A stretch of DNA of 48,551 nucleotides from Alistipes sp. (GCA_031285405.1 JAITWH010000027.1:1-48551), one strand, 5' to 3'. Positions 12,101 to 19,480 are shown, numbered from the stretch's first letter. Numbers and translations are program-made. Notes: a model not told the origin generated them from the sequence alone.

Positions 12101-12880
12101 AGTGGTACCATTGTAAGATGCGATATTGGCATCTACCCCGAACCTTTCAATCCAGTTGTAGTAAACCACAAAAGTTTCGCTCGCCAAGTTACGGATATAC
12201 GTGTTCGTACGATCCGAACCAACAATAGTACCGAGACCAGTGTCATTAGGCGTCAAGGTGTTGTTCGACAGAGTACCCTTGGGATCATAACCTTCAACCC
12301 AACCGAGGATGTCGATCTTGCCGAGGCCTACGCTGGCCGACGGAAGTTTGATCTCCTGAAGGCCGGTGTGATCCGAAGTGGGGAGCCACAGCGTCCAAGC
12401 GCCACCGTTGTTAACTGCGTAAGCAGCAGCAACAGCCTTTTCGCCTGCAATCCATTCGATCTTACCATCCTTAACAACGGGGAATTCCCACATGTGGGTT
12501 TCGGCGTTGATGCGGGGATTTTCGGGAATCACCTTGAAACCGGTGTCGGCACCCTTCGAGTACCAGTTGCCATCGGCACCAATCGTGATTTCGCCGAGCT
12601 CGCCAGTACCAGCACCGGCAACCTTTACGTTAACCGTCTTGGTCGGATTGGCGTAGGTAACGTCGATGGTTCCGTCATTCTTAGACGTTACATCGACCAC
12701 CATGCTCGTACCGCCCGTGAGGACACCCTCAAGGGTTGTGAGCCTGGTCTCCATTGCGTTGACCTGTTCGCACAGATCCTGGAACTCTTTGTCCGACGGA
12801 CCCTTGGCACAACTCGAAAAACCGAGTGCGAATGCCATCGTTCCGACCAACAGAAGTTTAAAGAAATTTGTCTTCTTCAT
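9164..12880 (-). CDS. Very large surface lipoprotein with N-terminal coiled coil
   Basis: The 1238-residue protein begins with a lipoprotein signal peptide ending in FSSC (lipid-bearing Cys24). A predicted short coiled coil follows (DKEFQDLCEQVNAMETRLTT), the arrangement seen in Bacteroidota lipoproteins annotated with DUF4988/PL29 N-terminal regions. The remainder is Thr/Ala/Asn/Gly-rich, beta-type, without a catalytic motif I recognise; an Ala/Thr low-complexity stretch lies near residues 715-745. It is probably anchored in the outer membrane. The gene is clearly less GC-rich than its neighbours and uses a narrower codon set, which fits very high expression or a different origin. It has a long structured leader and a strong terminator. 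Ligand and function are unknown. Confidence 0.8.
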   Translation of the reverse strand: MKKTNFFKLLLVGTMAFALGFSSCAKGPSDKEFQDLCEQVNAMETRLTTLEGVLTGGTSMVVDVTSKNDGTIDVTYANPTKTVNVKVAGAGTGELGEITIGADGNWYSKGADTGFKVIPENPRINAETHMWEFPVVKDGKIEWIAGEKAVAAAYAVNNGGAWTLWLPTSDHTGLQEIKLPSASVGLGKIDILGWVEGYDPKGTLSNNTLTPNDTGLGTIVGSDRTNTYIRNLASETFVVYYNWIERFGVDANIASYNGTTPPAAGPNGIEKPYAYDLAGYTSAAEIYTPATAVTTLPAGPGPLKPTSYEWHVNATPAENFGAIDVKRYQVLNTLGAQNKGLIIQAHPSRDMSGVKFVLEDSKGNALPIAFEAPVLVSGLLTRGAATNSALYFLEGANVTDLYETAEGRVNYAKKYTPNALYSLVMPDGVRSEYTPFTFTPTYVKSLENQVAKVGGGEWITQTGNIDASYYVQVGTENFVEFEAVQFFNGEYTTWPTLTALTALADTDRLGGGVAGTDEFINAATHPYDVAAPEANGFSTTKKVFTNSVVDYYMRIGSNPDDTFIATEFGIKFNDNHTSFTITRQPDDLTLASFNMDVYKLGVDGIIYIERVRIHPVRTQLSTTIPLGDYIVEDGFPGLSGDPNEADYLGSKLEVPLDLMFTDLAKIVDTQEANMAMRWQDDEYGAYTYTITNVTIEGESNNAGKGNLNRFMFPNYVEKGVATATTTGTSAITAAGSTPAATAAVAVVNDFGTDVTAQFATIAGATATGIVALDKDKKAIITTNWPVSDIQAHHLWDARSFNIYPNYAYDSNAATAGGNAPSFVIDKLHTITIKFYDKDGSELNEIKVTVTPRLPKLADLFKKEPEYWKGNVLQAYYKTPDNWLSAPYYGVTSTAAGADAVLGTIDDVLTVNTFISSIAAPTSTSTFYNVYNPGGTTALQHTAVSPLDGGYTKVGLRAAEEHRWVDYTNIALKNGNQQIDGVNASSLVAFDVNYANGTAPDGINGGGTGAETTAKTVIEVLNQTNAAAGVYSFANLPKVDPNPYKDILNMAWEVGPYIGYYTYSNAEIAGEDFDMSIMSALAEGRVEGTSAIVDDAAPGNGEYLALKDEHVKLINYNSQPFSVFKVRRGPDNANSYIAFAYTYIHNVVFSRPNGVSVYDIMLPDPSPATTWHQANADGRAMDPGAYVGTTTTYEESYVALRPNNIATTANTKIHVKVYDRFGRTVEGDVAITLNVTGLQ

Positions 12881-13005
12881 ACTTGATTAGAATTAAAAAT
12901 TGAAATTTAGGATAATTAGTTTATTGTTAAAATTTATTGAATTTAGTTTCTGTCTCTTTCATTTTACGCTTTCGTATTCGCTGCCGGCCCGCCTGTTCAA
13001 CGCTA

Positions 13006-13067
13006 AATTTTCGCCGCCGGCCCACTCCCGCAACACAATTTCCGCCGCCAGCTCACTCCCGCCACAC
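13006..13067. repeat. Two adjacent 31-bp imperfect direct repeats in the lipoprotein leader
   Basis: Units 13006-13036 and 13037-13067 are directly adjacent and match at about 27 of 31 positions, each starting AATTT and ending CACAC on the plus strand. A more diverged third unit may follow at about 13068-13098. Confidence 0.7.
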
Positions 13068-13170
13068 AGCCTTCGCCACCCGCCAGTTCCGTTTCACACG
13101 CCAATTCCACGCGCCTTTCGCCACGGACACAGCCCCCTAAAAGGAGCCACACCCTGCATATTACGCTCCG

Positions 13171-13178
13171 CAAATATA
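13171..13178 (-). promoter_or_regulatory. Proximal -7 box of the large lipoprotein gene
   Basis: TATATTTG on the minus strand; it would give a leader of about 285 nt. Confidence 0.55.
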
Positions 13179-13284
13179 CGAACTTTTTTTACAAAAAAGC
13201 ATTTTGCTCATTTTTTTCACGATTTTTCTCCATTCGCAGCCCTTTTTGGCCGCTTGGTCGGGACTCTGTTCGGGAAAAGTCTCA

Positions 13285-13310
13285 CAAATATACAAAAATA
13301 ATTACTTTTG
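13285..13310. promoter_or_regulatory. Back-to-back -7 boxes (lipoprotein gene / GH73 operon)
   Basis: A minus-strand TATATTTG (13285-13292) and a plus-strand TACTTTTG (13303-13310) face away from each other across 10 bases. The plus box lies four bases before ATG 13315. Two polymerases could hardly occupy both at once. Confidence 0.6.
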
Positions 13311-13314
13311 CACT

Positions 13315-13338
13315 ATGAACGAATGTTTTTTTCGATGA
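13315..13338 (+). CDS. Possible 7-codon leader peptide
   Basis: ATG at 13315 stands four bases behind a strong -7 box, the same spacing as at era. It opens a short frame (MNECFFR) whose TGA overlaps the ATG of the glucosaminidase gene (ATGA). If used, translation of the next gene would be coupled to it. Alternatively, this ATG is ignored and translation begins at 13323 or 13335. Confidence 0.3.
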   Translation: MNECFFR

Positions 13339-14051
13339 GAGTCCTAAAAATCACCGCCATCGCCATCGCCGCGACCTTCGCCGCACAGACCCTCGCCGCG
13401 CAGGCCCTCTCGCGCGCGGAGTATATCGAGAGGTACGCCCCCCTGGCCGTTGCCCATGCCGAGCGTTACGGCATTCCGGCCAGCGTCAAGATGGCCCAGG
13501 GCATCCTCGAAAGCGCCAACGGCAACAGCCGCCTCGCCGTCGAGGGCAACACACACTTTAATATAAAGGTCAAGGCGTCCGACAATTGGCGCGGGCGGGT
13601 GGTGCGTCACGACGACGACCGGCCCGACGAGCCCTTCCGCGCCTACGACACCCCCGAGGATTCGTGGATCGATCACTCGGAGTACCTCGACACCCAACCG
13701 CGCTACGACTCGTTGTTTCGCTACGACGCCACCGACTACCGTTCGTGGGCGCGCGGCCTCAAGAACGCAGGATACGCCACCGACCCACTCTACGCCGAGA
13801 AGCTCATCAAGCTGATCGAGGACAACGAGCTCTGGCGCCTCGACCGCCCCGACAACAACAACGACCGTGGCAACAACACCCGCAACCGCAACAACCGCGG
13901 CGATCTCGCAGCATCGCGTGGCACGGAGATTGCGCGAAGCGAGCCGGCGGCCCCCGCATCGACGGAGGGGCTGGTCGACCCCGACCACTTCACGGTCGTT
14001 GTGAGCCCCGCGTCGAAGTCAACATCGAAATCTGCCTCAAAGAAACGATAA
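13335..14051 (+). CDS. Secreted glucosaminidase-domain protein (GH73)
   Basis: The 238-residue protein has a signal peptide (about 1-21, ending TLA) and a FlgJ-type N-acetylglucosaminidase domain. The likely catalytic Glu is E59 in MAQGILESANGNSRLA, followed by NTHFNIKVK, the SWIDHSEYL motif and a WARGLKNAGYATDP segment. These enzymes cut peptidoglycan in the periplasm. The C-terminal 50 residues are an Asn/Arg-rich then Ser/Lys-rich tail; the LysM module common in relatives is absent. An alternative ATG at 13323 would add four residues. It is the first gene of a tight four-gene operon. Confidence 0.85.
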   Translation: MRVLKITAIAIAATFAAQTLAAQALSRAEYIERYAPLAVAHAERYGIPASVKMAQGILESANGNSRLAVEGNTHFNIKVKASDNWRGRVVRHDDDRPDEPFRAYDTPEDSWIDHSEYLDTQPRYDSLFRYDATDYRSWARGLKNAGYATDPLYAEKLIKLIEDNELWRLDRPDNNNDRGNNTRNRNNRGDLAASRGTEIARSEPAAPASTEGLVDPDHFTVVVSPASKSTSKSASKKR

Positions 14052-14060
14052 CACACTTTT

Positions 14061-14753
14061 ATGGAAAGCGAAACAGGCCTGAAACCACACATTCTGCAAG
14101 CGATCATCGACCGCTCCAACCTCTCGCAGAGGGTCTATGACAACACCTACGCCGTGATGACCAAGCTCAAGGAGATTCTCCACGAGCTCGCCTCCGAACT
14201 CGACGAAGAGCTTGAGGAGAGCCTCGACGAGCGCGTGCGCATCGAGTATCGCGACAGGGGCAAGTACGAGGCCCACTTCTTCTTCGGCGAGAACCTGCTG
14301 ATCTTCTCGATGCACACCGACATCTTCCGTTTCGGACGCATGGACGCCGTGTGGCAAAACGAGTATGTCTCTTCGGAGCCCGACAACGCCTCGTGCGGCA
14401 TCATCAACGTGTGGAACTTCCTGAAGGACTCGTTCGAGCACAAGCGCATGGGCGACGAGGGCTACCTCGTGGCGCGCATCTTCGTCAACCGCCGCATGCA
14501 CTACTTCGTCGAGGGCAAGGGCCAGACCACCTTCACGCGCGAGGGCTTCGGCAACTACCCCGTCACCAAGGAGGGGCTGACGGACGTCATCGAGTCGGCG
14601 ATCGACTACGCGCTGCACTTCGACCTGCTGGTGCCGCCCTACGAGAGTCAGAAGATCGTGACGGCCGAGCAGTTCAACACCAAGATGGAGAACTCCAAGA
14701 TGCAGACCGGCAAGAGGTTGGGCTACGAATTCGACACCGACGACATCCTATGA
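14061..14753 (+). CDS. Conserved hypothetical protein, acidic
   Basis: A 230-residue soluble protein without signal peptide or membrane segment. It has an acidic helical N-terminal third (ELASELDEELEESLDERV) and a mixed alpha/beta remainder with aromatic-rich runs (HFFFGENLLIFSMHTDIF, RRMHYFVEGKGQ). I do not recognise a family or catalytic motif. It sits 9 bases after the glucosaminidase gene, and its TGA overlaps the folB ATG (ATGA), so translation is probably coupled. That the same kind of protein occurs in related Bacteroidales is an expectation I could not check. Confidence 0.75.
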   Translation: MESETGLKPHILQAIIDRSNLSQRVYDNTYAVMTKLKEILHELASELDEELEESLDERVRIEYRDRGKYEAHFFFGENLLIFSMHTDIFRFGRMDAVWQNEYVSSEPDNASCGIINVWNFLKDSFEHKRMGDEGYLVARIFVNRRMHYFVEGKGQTTFTREGFGNYPVTKEGLTDVIESAIDYALHFDLLVPPYESQKIVTAEQFNTKMENSKMQTGKRLGYEFDTDDIL

Positions 14754-15103
14754 GCCACACTGTCAAAATTGAGCAGATGGAGTTCCGCGCCGCCCACGGC
14801 TGCTACGACGTCGAGCAACGCGTTGGGGGCAACTTCACAGTCGACATAGCGCTTGAGATCAAAGACGACGGGGCCGCCGAGGCCGACGACATCGCCCGCA
14901 CGGTCAACTACGTGGAGGTCTACGAGATCGTCCGCGAACAGATGGCCATCCCGTCGCGCATCATCGAGAACGCTGCGGCACGCATAGCCGAAGCTGTGAA
15001 GCAGCGCTTCCCGCAGGTAGTGTCCGTCGAGGTGACCCTCGCCAAACTCGCCCCACCGATGGGCGGCAAGGCGGCAAAAGTTTCCGTAACATTTAAACGA
15101 TAA
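14750..15103 (+). CDS. folB: Dihydroneopterin aldolase
   Basis: FolB converts dihydroneopterin to 6-hydroxymethyl-dihydropterin in folate synthesis. The 117-residue length is normal. It begins MSHTVKIEQMEFRAAHGCYDVEQ, matching the family opening with the Glu that helps bind the pterin. The NYVEVYEIVREQM segment and the IENAAARIAEAV helix follow, then the C-terminal KLAPPMGGKAAKVSVTF strand. The start was chosen for the 4-base overlap with the preceding stop codon and for the family N-terminus. A gene for a membrane coiled-coil protein follows after 6 bases. Confidence 0.9.
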   Translation: MSHTVKIEQMEFRAAHGCYDVEQRVGGNFTVDIALEIKDDGAAEADDIARTVNYVEVYEIVREQMAIPSRIIENAAARIAEAVKQRFPQVVSVEVTLAKLAPPMGGKAAKVSVTFKR

Positions 15104-15109
15104 AAAAAT

Positions 15110-16018
15110 ATGGCAAAGTACGAAGAGGACTACGATGACGATTACGGCCAGGACGAAAACCCCGCCGGCTCGCTCAAGGGCTACAAAGTTGTGATAATCC
15201 TGCTCGCGGTGATTCTCGTCGCAGTGTCGGGTCTCTACTTTTTCCAGTCGCACCGCATGCGTGTCGACTTCGCCGTCGAGCGCGACACCCTCACCAACCG
15301 CATCCTCGCTGTGCGCAACGATCTGGCGGGTCTGCAAACCTCCAACGACTCGCTCAACATGAGCATCGTGCTCGAACGTGGCCGCACCGACTCGGTGCTC
15401 GAAGCCCTCGCCAAGGAGCGCAGTGTGAGCGCCGCCACCCGCCGCCGCTACGAGGCGATGCTGGGCACGATGCGCGCCGCGGCCGACGGATTCCTCTACA
15501 CGATCGACTCGCTGAGCCGCCTCAACGAACGCCTCACCACCGAGAATCTGGGGATGCGCCGCTCGCTCAACACCGAACGTCTGAGGGCCGACGCCGCCGA
15601 GGAGCGCGCCGCCGACGCCGACATCCGCATCCGTCAGGGGCAGCGCGTCATCGCCCGCGACATACGCATCACGCCGCTCAACGCCAACGATCGCGAGGTG
15701 ACCCGCGTGAATCGCGCAGCAAGGTTACGTATAGATTTCGTGCTGTCGGCCAACGAGTTGGCCAATCCCGGGCTGAGGCCTGTGTGGGCGCGCGTCACCG
15801 GCCCCGAGGGCTATGTGCTGGCCAACGCCTCGGCCGCGACCTTCGACCACGAGGGCGACCCGTTGGTCTACACCGCCACCCGCGAGGTCGACTACCAGAA
15901 CGGCGACCTGGCCGTGGGGCTCTACTACACCGGCAGCGACATCTCGGCCGGCACCTACCGCATCGAGATATTCATGGACGGCATGGCTATCGGCACAGCC
16001 GAAGCACTACTTCGTTAA
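15110..16018 (+). CDS. Membrane-anchored coiled-coil protein
   Basis: A 302-residue protein of unknown function. An acidic cytoplasmic N-terminus (KYEEDYDDDYGQDE) is followed by one membrane helix at about 26-45, a long periplasmic coiled coil (about 55-190, rich in Arg, Glu, Leu and Ala), and a C-terminal beta domain of about 100 residues that resembles an Ig-like fold (VWARVTGPEGYVL, GLYYTGSDISAGTYRIEIF). The layout suggests an envelope scaffold or spacer. It ends the glucosaminidase-folB operon. The stop codon directly abuts a heptad element. Confidence 0.75.
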   Translation: MAKYEEDYDDDYGQDENPAGSLKGYKVVIILLAVILVAVSGLYFFQSHRMRVDFAVERDTLTNRILAVRNDLAGLQTSNDSLNMSIVLERGRTDSVLEALAKERSVSAATRRRYEAMLGTMRAAADGFLYTIDSLSRLNERLTTENLGMRRSLNTERLRADAAEERAADADIRIRQGQRVIARDIRITPLNANDREVTRVNRAARLRIDFVLSANELANPGLRPVWARVTGPEGYVLANASAATFDHEGDPLVYTATREVDYQNGDLAVGLYYTGSDISAGTYRIEIFMDGMAIGTAEALLR

Positions 16019-16065
16019 TTGAAAATTGGCGGCAACGGCCGCAGCGATTTTAGCTACGCGGTACT

Positions 16066-16099
16066 AAAAAAAAGCGTGACATATGTCACGCTTTTTTTT
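16066..16099. terminator. Perfect 34-bp palindromic bidirectional terminator
   Basis: Eight A, GCGTGAC, ATAT, GTCACGC and eight T make an exact palindrome 48 bases after the membrane coiled-coil gene. It also faces the convergent mscS operon. Confidence 0.88.
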
Positions 16100-16107
16100 G
16101 GTCGAAT

Positions 16108-16203
16108 GTTACCAATGTAACGCTTGAAAAAGGGCAAGTGTTACCGATGTAACGCTCTATTTTGGGCAAACGTTACCGATGTAACGCTTAATTTTTTGCT
16201 TTG
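16108..16203. repeat. Three direct repeats with exact 32-bp period
   Basis: Units begin at 16108, 16140 and 16172. The conserved part is GTTACCRATGTAACGCT, itself a GTTAC/GTAAC hairpin with a 4-nt loop; the remaining 15 bases of each period vary. Confidence 0.85.
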
Positions 16204-16367
16204 GGGGTGGAAATTTTCTTGTCTGTTTTTTGGGGAAATACCTTTTGCGAAGATACGAAATTTTTCTTCGAAATGCAAATTTTTTCGCAATGTTTTTTGC
16301 GTAACTAAAATCGCCGCCGGCGTTCCGGCTGCGTAGCTAAAATCGCTGCGGCCGTTGCCGCTTTCAA

Positions 16368-17288
16368 TTAATTAAACTGCTGTTGCAGCGCGGAGGCCAG
16401 GGGGTGGGAGAAGTTGAATCCGCGCTCGGGCAGCGTGCGATATATCGCCTCGTTCACTCGGTAGAGCACATCCCAATACTCGCCGCTCGCGACCCACGCA
16501 TGCACAACGATGTCGAGCGAGGCGGGGTTGAGTTGCGCGATGAGCACCTCGGGCGCGGGAATCGTGTTGACGTGCCCGTCGGCTGTCAGCAGCTCCAGCA
16601 GCACCTTTTTCGCCGCCTCGAAGTCGGCCCCGATCTCCAACGACACCGTCCATTCGAGCCGTCGCGTGCGTGCGGCGTTGTGGTTGTTGATTATGCCTGT
16701 CGAGACGCTGCCGTTGGGCAGCAGAATCGTCTTGTTGTCCGACGTCCGCAGCACGGTGTTGAACAGTCTGATGTCCATCACCGTCCCCGCCTGCCCCTGA
16801 AGCTCGATCCAGTCGCCATTGCGGAAAGGCTTGAGCAGCAGTATCATCACCCCGCCGGCAAAGTTCTGGAACACCCCACTCAGCGCCATGCCCACCGCCA
16901 GACCCGCGGCGGCAAACAGCGCCACGAACAGCGACGTGTCGACCCCCAGCCACGCGATCATCAGATAGATCAGCACCAGATAGAGCACAATCTCGACCAT
17001 GCTGCGAACAAACGTGCGCAGCGACGCGTCGACCTTGCGTCGTTCGAACAGCCTGCCTATCAGCTTCACCACCCGCCCGATGAGCCACCGTCCGACGATA
17101 AAAATCGCTATCACGACCACTAATTTGAGCCCCACGTCCCACAGGTCGTTGAGAATAGCGTGGAACCGCTCCTCCCAGGTCATTCCTGCGAAGGTGTGTA
17201 CACGGTTTTGGATATCGGCGCGCAGCAGGCTGTCGGCCCGTTCGACCTCTTGTTGATCGACCCCGGGCAGTTGCATCGGCAGAAACAT
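16368..17288 (-). CDS. Small-conductance mechanosensitive channel (MscS family)
   Basis: MscS-type channels open under membrane tension to release solutes. The 306-residue protein has an N-terminal periplasmic helix, membrane segments at about 52-72 and 95-115, and the pore helix with the Gly/Ala pattern AAAGLAVGMALSGVFQNFAGG, then the beta domain (GDWIELQGQAGTVMDIRLF; ILLPNGSVSTGIINN) and an alpha/beta C-terminus. The size fits the small MscS class. It follows the C11 protease gene after 16 bases and probably ends that operon. Its stop codon abuts heptad element 2. Confidence 0.9.
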   Translation of the reverse strand: MFLPMQLPGVDQQEVERADSLLRADIQNRVHTFAGMTWEERFHAILNDLWDVGLKLVVVIAIFIVGRWLIGRVVKLIGRLFERRKVDASLRTFVRSMVEIVLYLVLIYLMIAWLGVDTSLFVALFAAAGLAVGMALSGVFQNFAGGVMILLLKPFRNGDWIELQGQAGTVMDIRLFNTVLRTSDNKTILLPNGSVSTGIINNHNAARTRRLEWTVSLEIGADFEAAKKVLLELLTADGHVNTIPAPEVLIAQLNPASLDIVVHAWVASGEYWDVLYRVNEAIYRTLPERGFNFSHPLASALQQQFN

Positions 17289-17304
17289 TGCTCGAAAAAT
17301 TTAT

Positions 17305-18594
17305 TTATAGGTAAATATCTTTGTACCAGTTTGTTTGCTGATAGTCGGCGGTGAAAAGAGTCGTGCCGCTCCAGGGAATAAACGCGTTGAGACCCGAGAA
17401 ATGTTTCACAGTCACGATAGAGCCGGAGAAACTCGGGTAATCAGAATAGAAGTTGTCCGTGTGGTCTGCAAACGTCACCGTGCGCCTCAGCTGAGCGCCG
17501 AACGCGGTATAGAGCGCCGCGTTTGTGGTGGCACGAGCGATGTAGTCATCCAAATCGTAGAAGATATGCGCAGGCCTTGAGTACCCTTCATAAACCTGTA
17601 TCCCTGCGGCAACAGGGTCGGCAATCGAGACCAAAGAGCCGCTCTGAACAATATCCCTAACGCTGCGCGCAAGTGCGTCGAGTTCCGACATCTTAACCAC
17701 AGCCACAGTGGCGCATGGCAACGATCTATACAGAGTGCCGGACCGCCCCGTGCGATAGTCCTCGACAAACGCGTCGGCCACACCGGCAAGACTCGCCTCA
17801 AGACCACTCTCCCAACTCTGAAAAAGGGTCGACACCACCCTGCCATAGGGGAATCCCGGAATCATGATCTCCGTCGGCGACGCCACAATATAGTCAGCCA
17901 ACCTACGCATATCGTAAAGCGCCTCGATCGAACTCATGAAGCAGTCGTCCAGAATCATAAAATCCCAACTCCAGTCGTCGAGCGCCGCGACGAACTCCGA
18001 CACATCCAACTTCACAAAGCTCTCCGACATAAAAAAGCGCGTCCTCGGATTCTCCCGCGGCTCCCACAACTCGGCAAATGGATGCTCATACGATTGTCCG
18101 TTACCTCCCCTGCGTGTAGGAGTATATGTATTGGACTTGGGCACCCATCCCAACCCGTGCGACCCGAACGCAAATCCATAGTGGTCGGCGGGTACGAGTT
18201 CGCGCGCATCGCCCACGACTCGGTTGAGATTCTCACCATTGAGCGACGAGTTTTCACCCACGGCGTACCTCATCAGCACCCTTCTTGCAACCCCACCCTC
18301 GGCCGAGTCGTCGCGCACGAGCTCATAAATCGTGTTCCTGACCTCCCCCGTCTCTGCATCGCTGTAATTACGGTGATAGGCGACAACCCGCTGCCCGTCT
18401 CGTAGCGCACCCGACGCGACAGCCTGCGCCGCCTCCGCCACATCGTCACCGAAGTATGGACTGCCGATATTATCATACATAAAAAAAACATGCGAAGCCG
18501 GAGGAGGAGGAACCGGAGGCACAGGCTCACGACAACCAACCAAAATCACAGCCACCACAAGCGGCAAAAATCTGCACACCAATTTCCTATTCAT
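17305..18594 (-). CDS. Clostripain-family (C11) cysteine protease lipoprotein
   Basis: C11 proteases cleave after basic residues. The 429-residue protein has a lipoprotein signal ending LVGC (Cys21) and a short Pro-rich linker. It carries the caspase-like catalytic pair: His146 in GSHGLGW and Cys218 in ILDDCFMSSIEALYD. The beta strand before the Cys (DFMILDD) is typical of the clan. It is probably tethered to the periplasmic or outer face of the envelope. A 24-codon gene overlaps its start by 8 bases and a DUF4919 gene lies upstream, so all three are likely one transcript. The physiological substrate is unknown. Confidence 0.85.
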   Translation of the reverse strand: MNRKLVCRFLPLVVAVILVGCREPVPPVPPPPASHVFFMYDNIGSPYFGDDVAEAAQAVASGALRDGQRVVAYHRNYSDAETGEVRNTIYELVRDDSAEGGVARRVLMRYAVGENSSLNGENLNRVVGDARELVPADHYGFAFGSHGLGWVPKSNTYTPTRRGGNGQSYEHPFAELWEPRENPRTRFFMSESFVKLDVSEFVAALDDWSWDFMILDDCFMSSIEALYDMRRLADYIVASPTEIMIPGFPYGRVVSTLFQSWESGLEASLAGVADAFVEDYRTGRSGTLYRSLPCATVAVVKMSELDALARSVRDIVQSGSLVSIADPVAAGIQVYEGYSRPAHIFYDLDDYIARATTNAALYTAFGAQLRRTVTFADHTDNFYSDYPSFSGSIVTVKHFSGLNAFIPWSGTTLFTADYQQTNWYKDIYL

Positions 18595-18661
18595 AATCTT
18601 CCTCGATTTTGTCCATGAAGGCGGTCACGGCCCTCAAAAAGACACGCTTAAAAAAATTCAT
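18587..18661 (-). CDS. 24-residue peptide gene overlapping the C11 protease gene
   Basis: This short frame, MNFFKRVFLRAVTAFMDKIE plus EDYE, starts 9 bases after the DUF4919 stop and ends 8 bases inside the protease gene. It has a basic amphipathic helix and an acidic tail. The close packing suggests it is translated and coupled to the protease gene. It contains Lys/Arg sites that a C11 protease could cut, but a substrate relation is only inference. It may also be just a coupling cistron. Confidence 0.45.
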   Translation of the reverse strand: MNFFKRVFLRAVTAFMDKIEEDYE

Positions 18662-18670
18662 AATCGTACA

Positions 18671-19480
18671 TTACATTGGCGTTCCGTTAAACATCCATTT
18701 ATGCTTTTTAGAGACCCTCGGCCCCCCATAAGGCTTCCAATACACTCGACTGAAGTCAAAGAAATATCCCTTCACCCCCTCCGGATTCCTCTCCACCTGA
18801 ATATACTCCACATCGCGCGTCCTCACCTGCCTGTTCGCAATTGTCAACCCGTGTGCGGCCACGATGTCGTTCGCGTGGCTAAACCTCAATATATGCCACG
18901 GCTCCCTCTCGCGCGCCCCCGTGCCCGACGACTCTATCGCCCTCACCACCCGTCGAAAACGCTCGGCACTCGCCGCGGCGGCAATGCTGTCCCCCGCCAA
19001 CCCGTAGGCGTATGTCATCATGTTGATGTTGCCGGGCGAAAACGGATCGACGGTCATGTTCCTCCGCCCCGCCTCGATTATCGCCAGCGCCTCCTCGCGC
19101 GTGGGAGTATCGGTACGCTCAAAAATCTCATACATCACCCCCTCGCCGGGCAGCTCCCTGTGGGCGTCGAACTCGGCGTCGTACGCATACCCGTAGTATA
19201 GATAAAAATAGTGATCGTCGGTGAGAGTCATGTCACCTTCCAAATATCGCGCCATCATTCGCTGATAGAAGTACGGCGAGTCCGTCGGCAGTATCTTCGA
19301 CAGCACATCATCCTCCGTCGGGACACGCACTGCGCTCTCCCCTTTCGCCCGTCGGGCCGCCCCCCCCCGCTCCGGCACCCCCTGCTCCAACGGCATCTGC
19401 GCAACGCCCCCGTTCTCCTGAGCCGTCGCCACACCTACCGCCGCGCACAAAACCGCAGCTGTTGCAAACAATTTTCTCAT
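18671..19480 (-). CDS. DUF4919-type exported protein
   Basis: A 269-residue protein with a cleavable signal peptide (about 1-20, ending ATA). The body contains YFYLYYGYAYDAEFDAH, a helical EEALAIIEAGRRNM region with TPR-like character, and a C-terminal YFFDFSRVYWKPY segment. This combination is what I know from Bacteroidota DUF4919 proteins, whose function is not established. It heads an operon with a 24-residue peptide, a C11 protease lipoprotein and an MscS channel, so a role in the envelope is plausible. Confidence 0.7.
   Translation of the reverse strand: MRKLFATAAVLCAAVGVATAQENGGVAQMPLEQGVPERGGAARRAKGESAVRVPTEDDVLSKILPTDSPYFYQRMMARYLEGDMTLTDDHYFYLYYGYAYDAEFDAHRELPGEGVMYEIFERTDTPTREEALAIIEAGRRNMTVDPFSPGNINMMTYAYGLAGDSIAAAASAERFRRVVRAIESSGTGAREREPWHILRFSHANDIVAAHGLTIANRQVRTRDVEYIQVERNPEGVKGYFFDFSRVYWKPYGGPRVSKKHKWMFNGTPM

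Larger units (their letters stand above)
12881..13314. other. Long leader of the lipoprotein gene and divergent promoter region
   Basis: There is no gene in this stretch of about 430 bases. The part next to the lipoprotein gene is AT-rich. The middle (about 12980-13165) is strongly strand-asymmetric, G-rich on the lipoprotein transcript, and contains a tandem repeat. Two minus-strand -7 boxes (13171-13178 and 13285-13292) and one plus-strand box (13303-13310) lie at the right. The leader would be about 285 or 400 nt long, enough for regulatory structure, but I cannot match it to a known riboswitch. Confidence 0.6.
16019..16378. repeat. Heptad element 2 with long inverted GC-rich copies
   Basis: Exact inverted repeats of 31 bp (16029-16059 and 16331-16361; each contains GGCAACGGCC and GCTACGC) bound the element, with short TTGAAAA/TTTCAAT heptad arms outside. 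The interior holds a perfect palindromic terminator and three 32-bp direct repeats. The stop codons of both flanking convergent genes touch the arms. Confidence 0.8.

Noticed and set aside
16108-16203. CRISPR-like array (three repeats, 32-bp period)
   Set aside because: Only three units, a conserved part of about 17 bases and variable parts of about 15 bases, with no cas gene; too short for repeat or spacer.
17314-17321. TATCTTTG on the plus strand
   Set aside because: It matches a -7 box but lies in the 3' coding end of the C11 protease gene on the opposite strand, with no plus-strand gene following.
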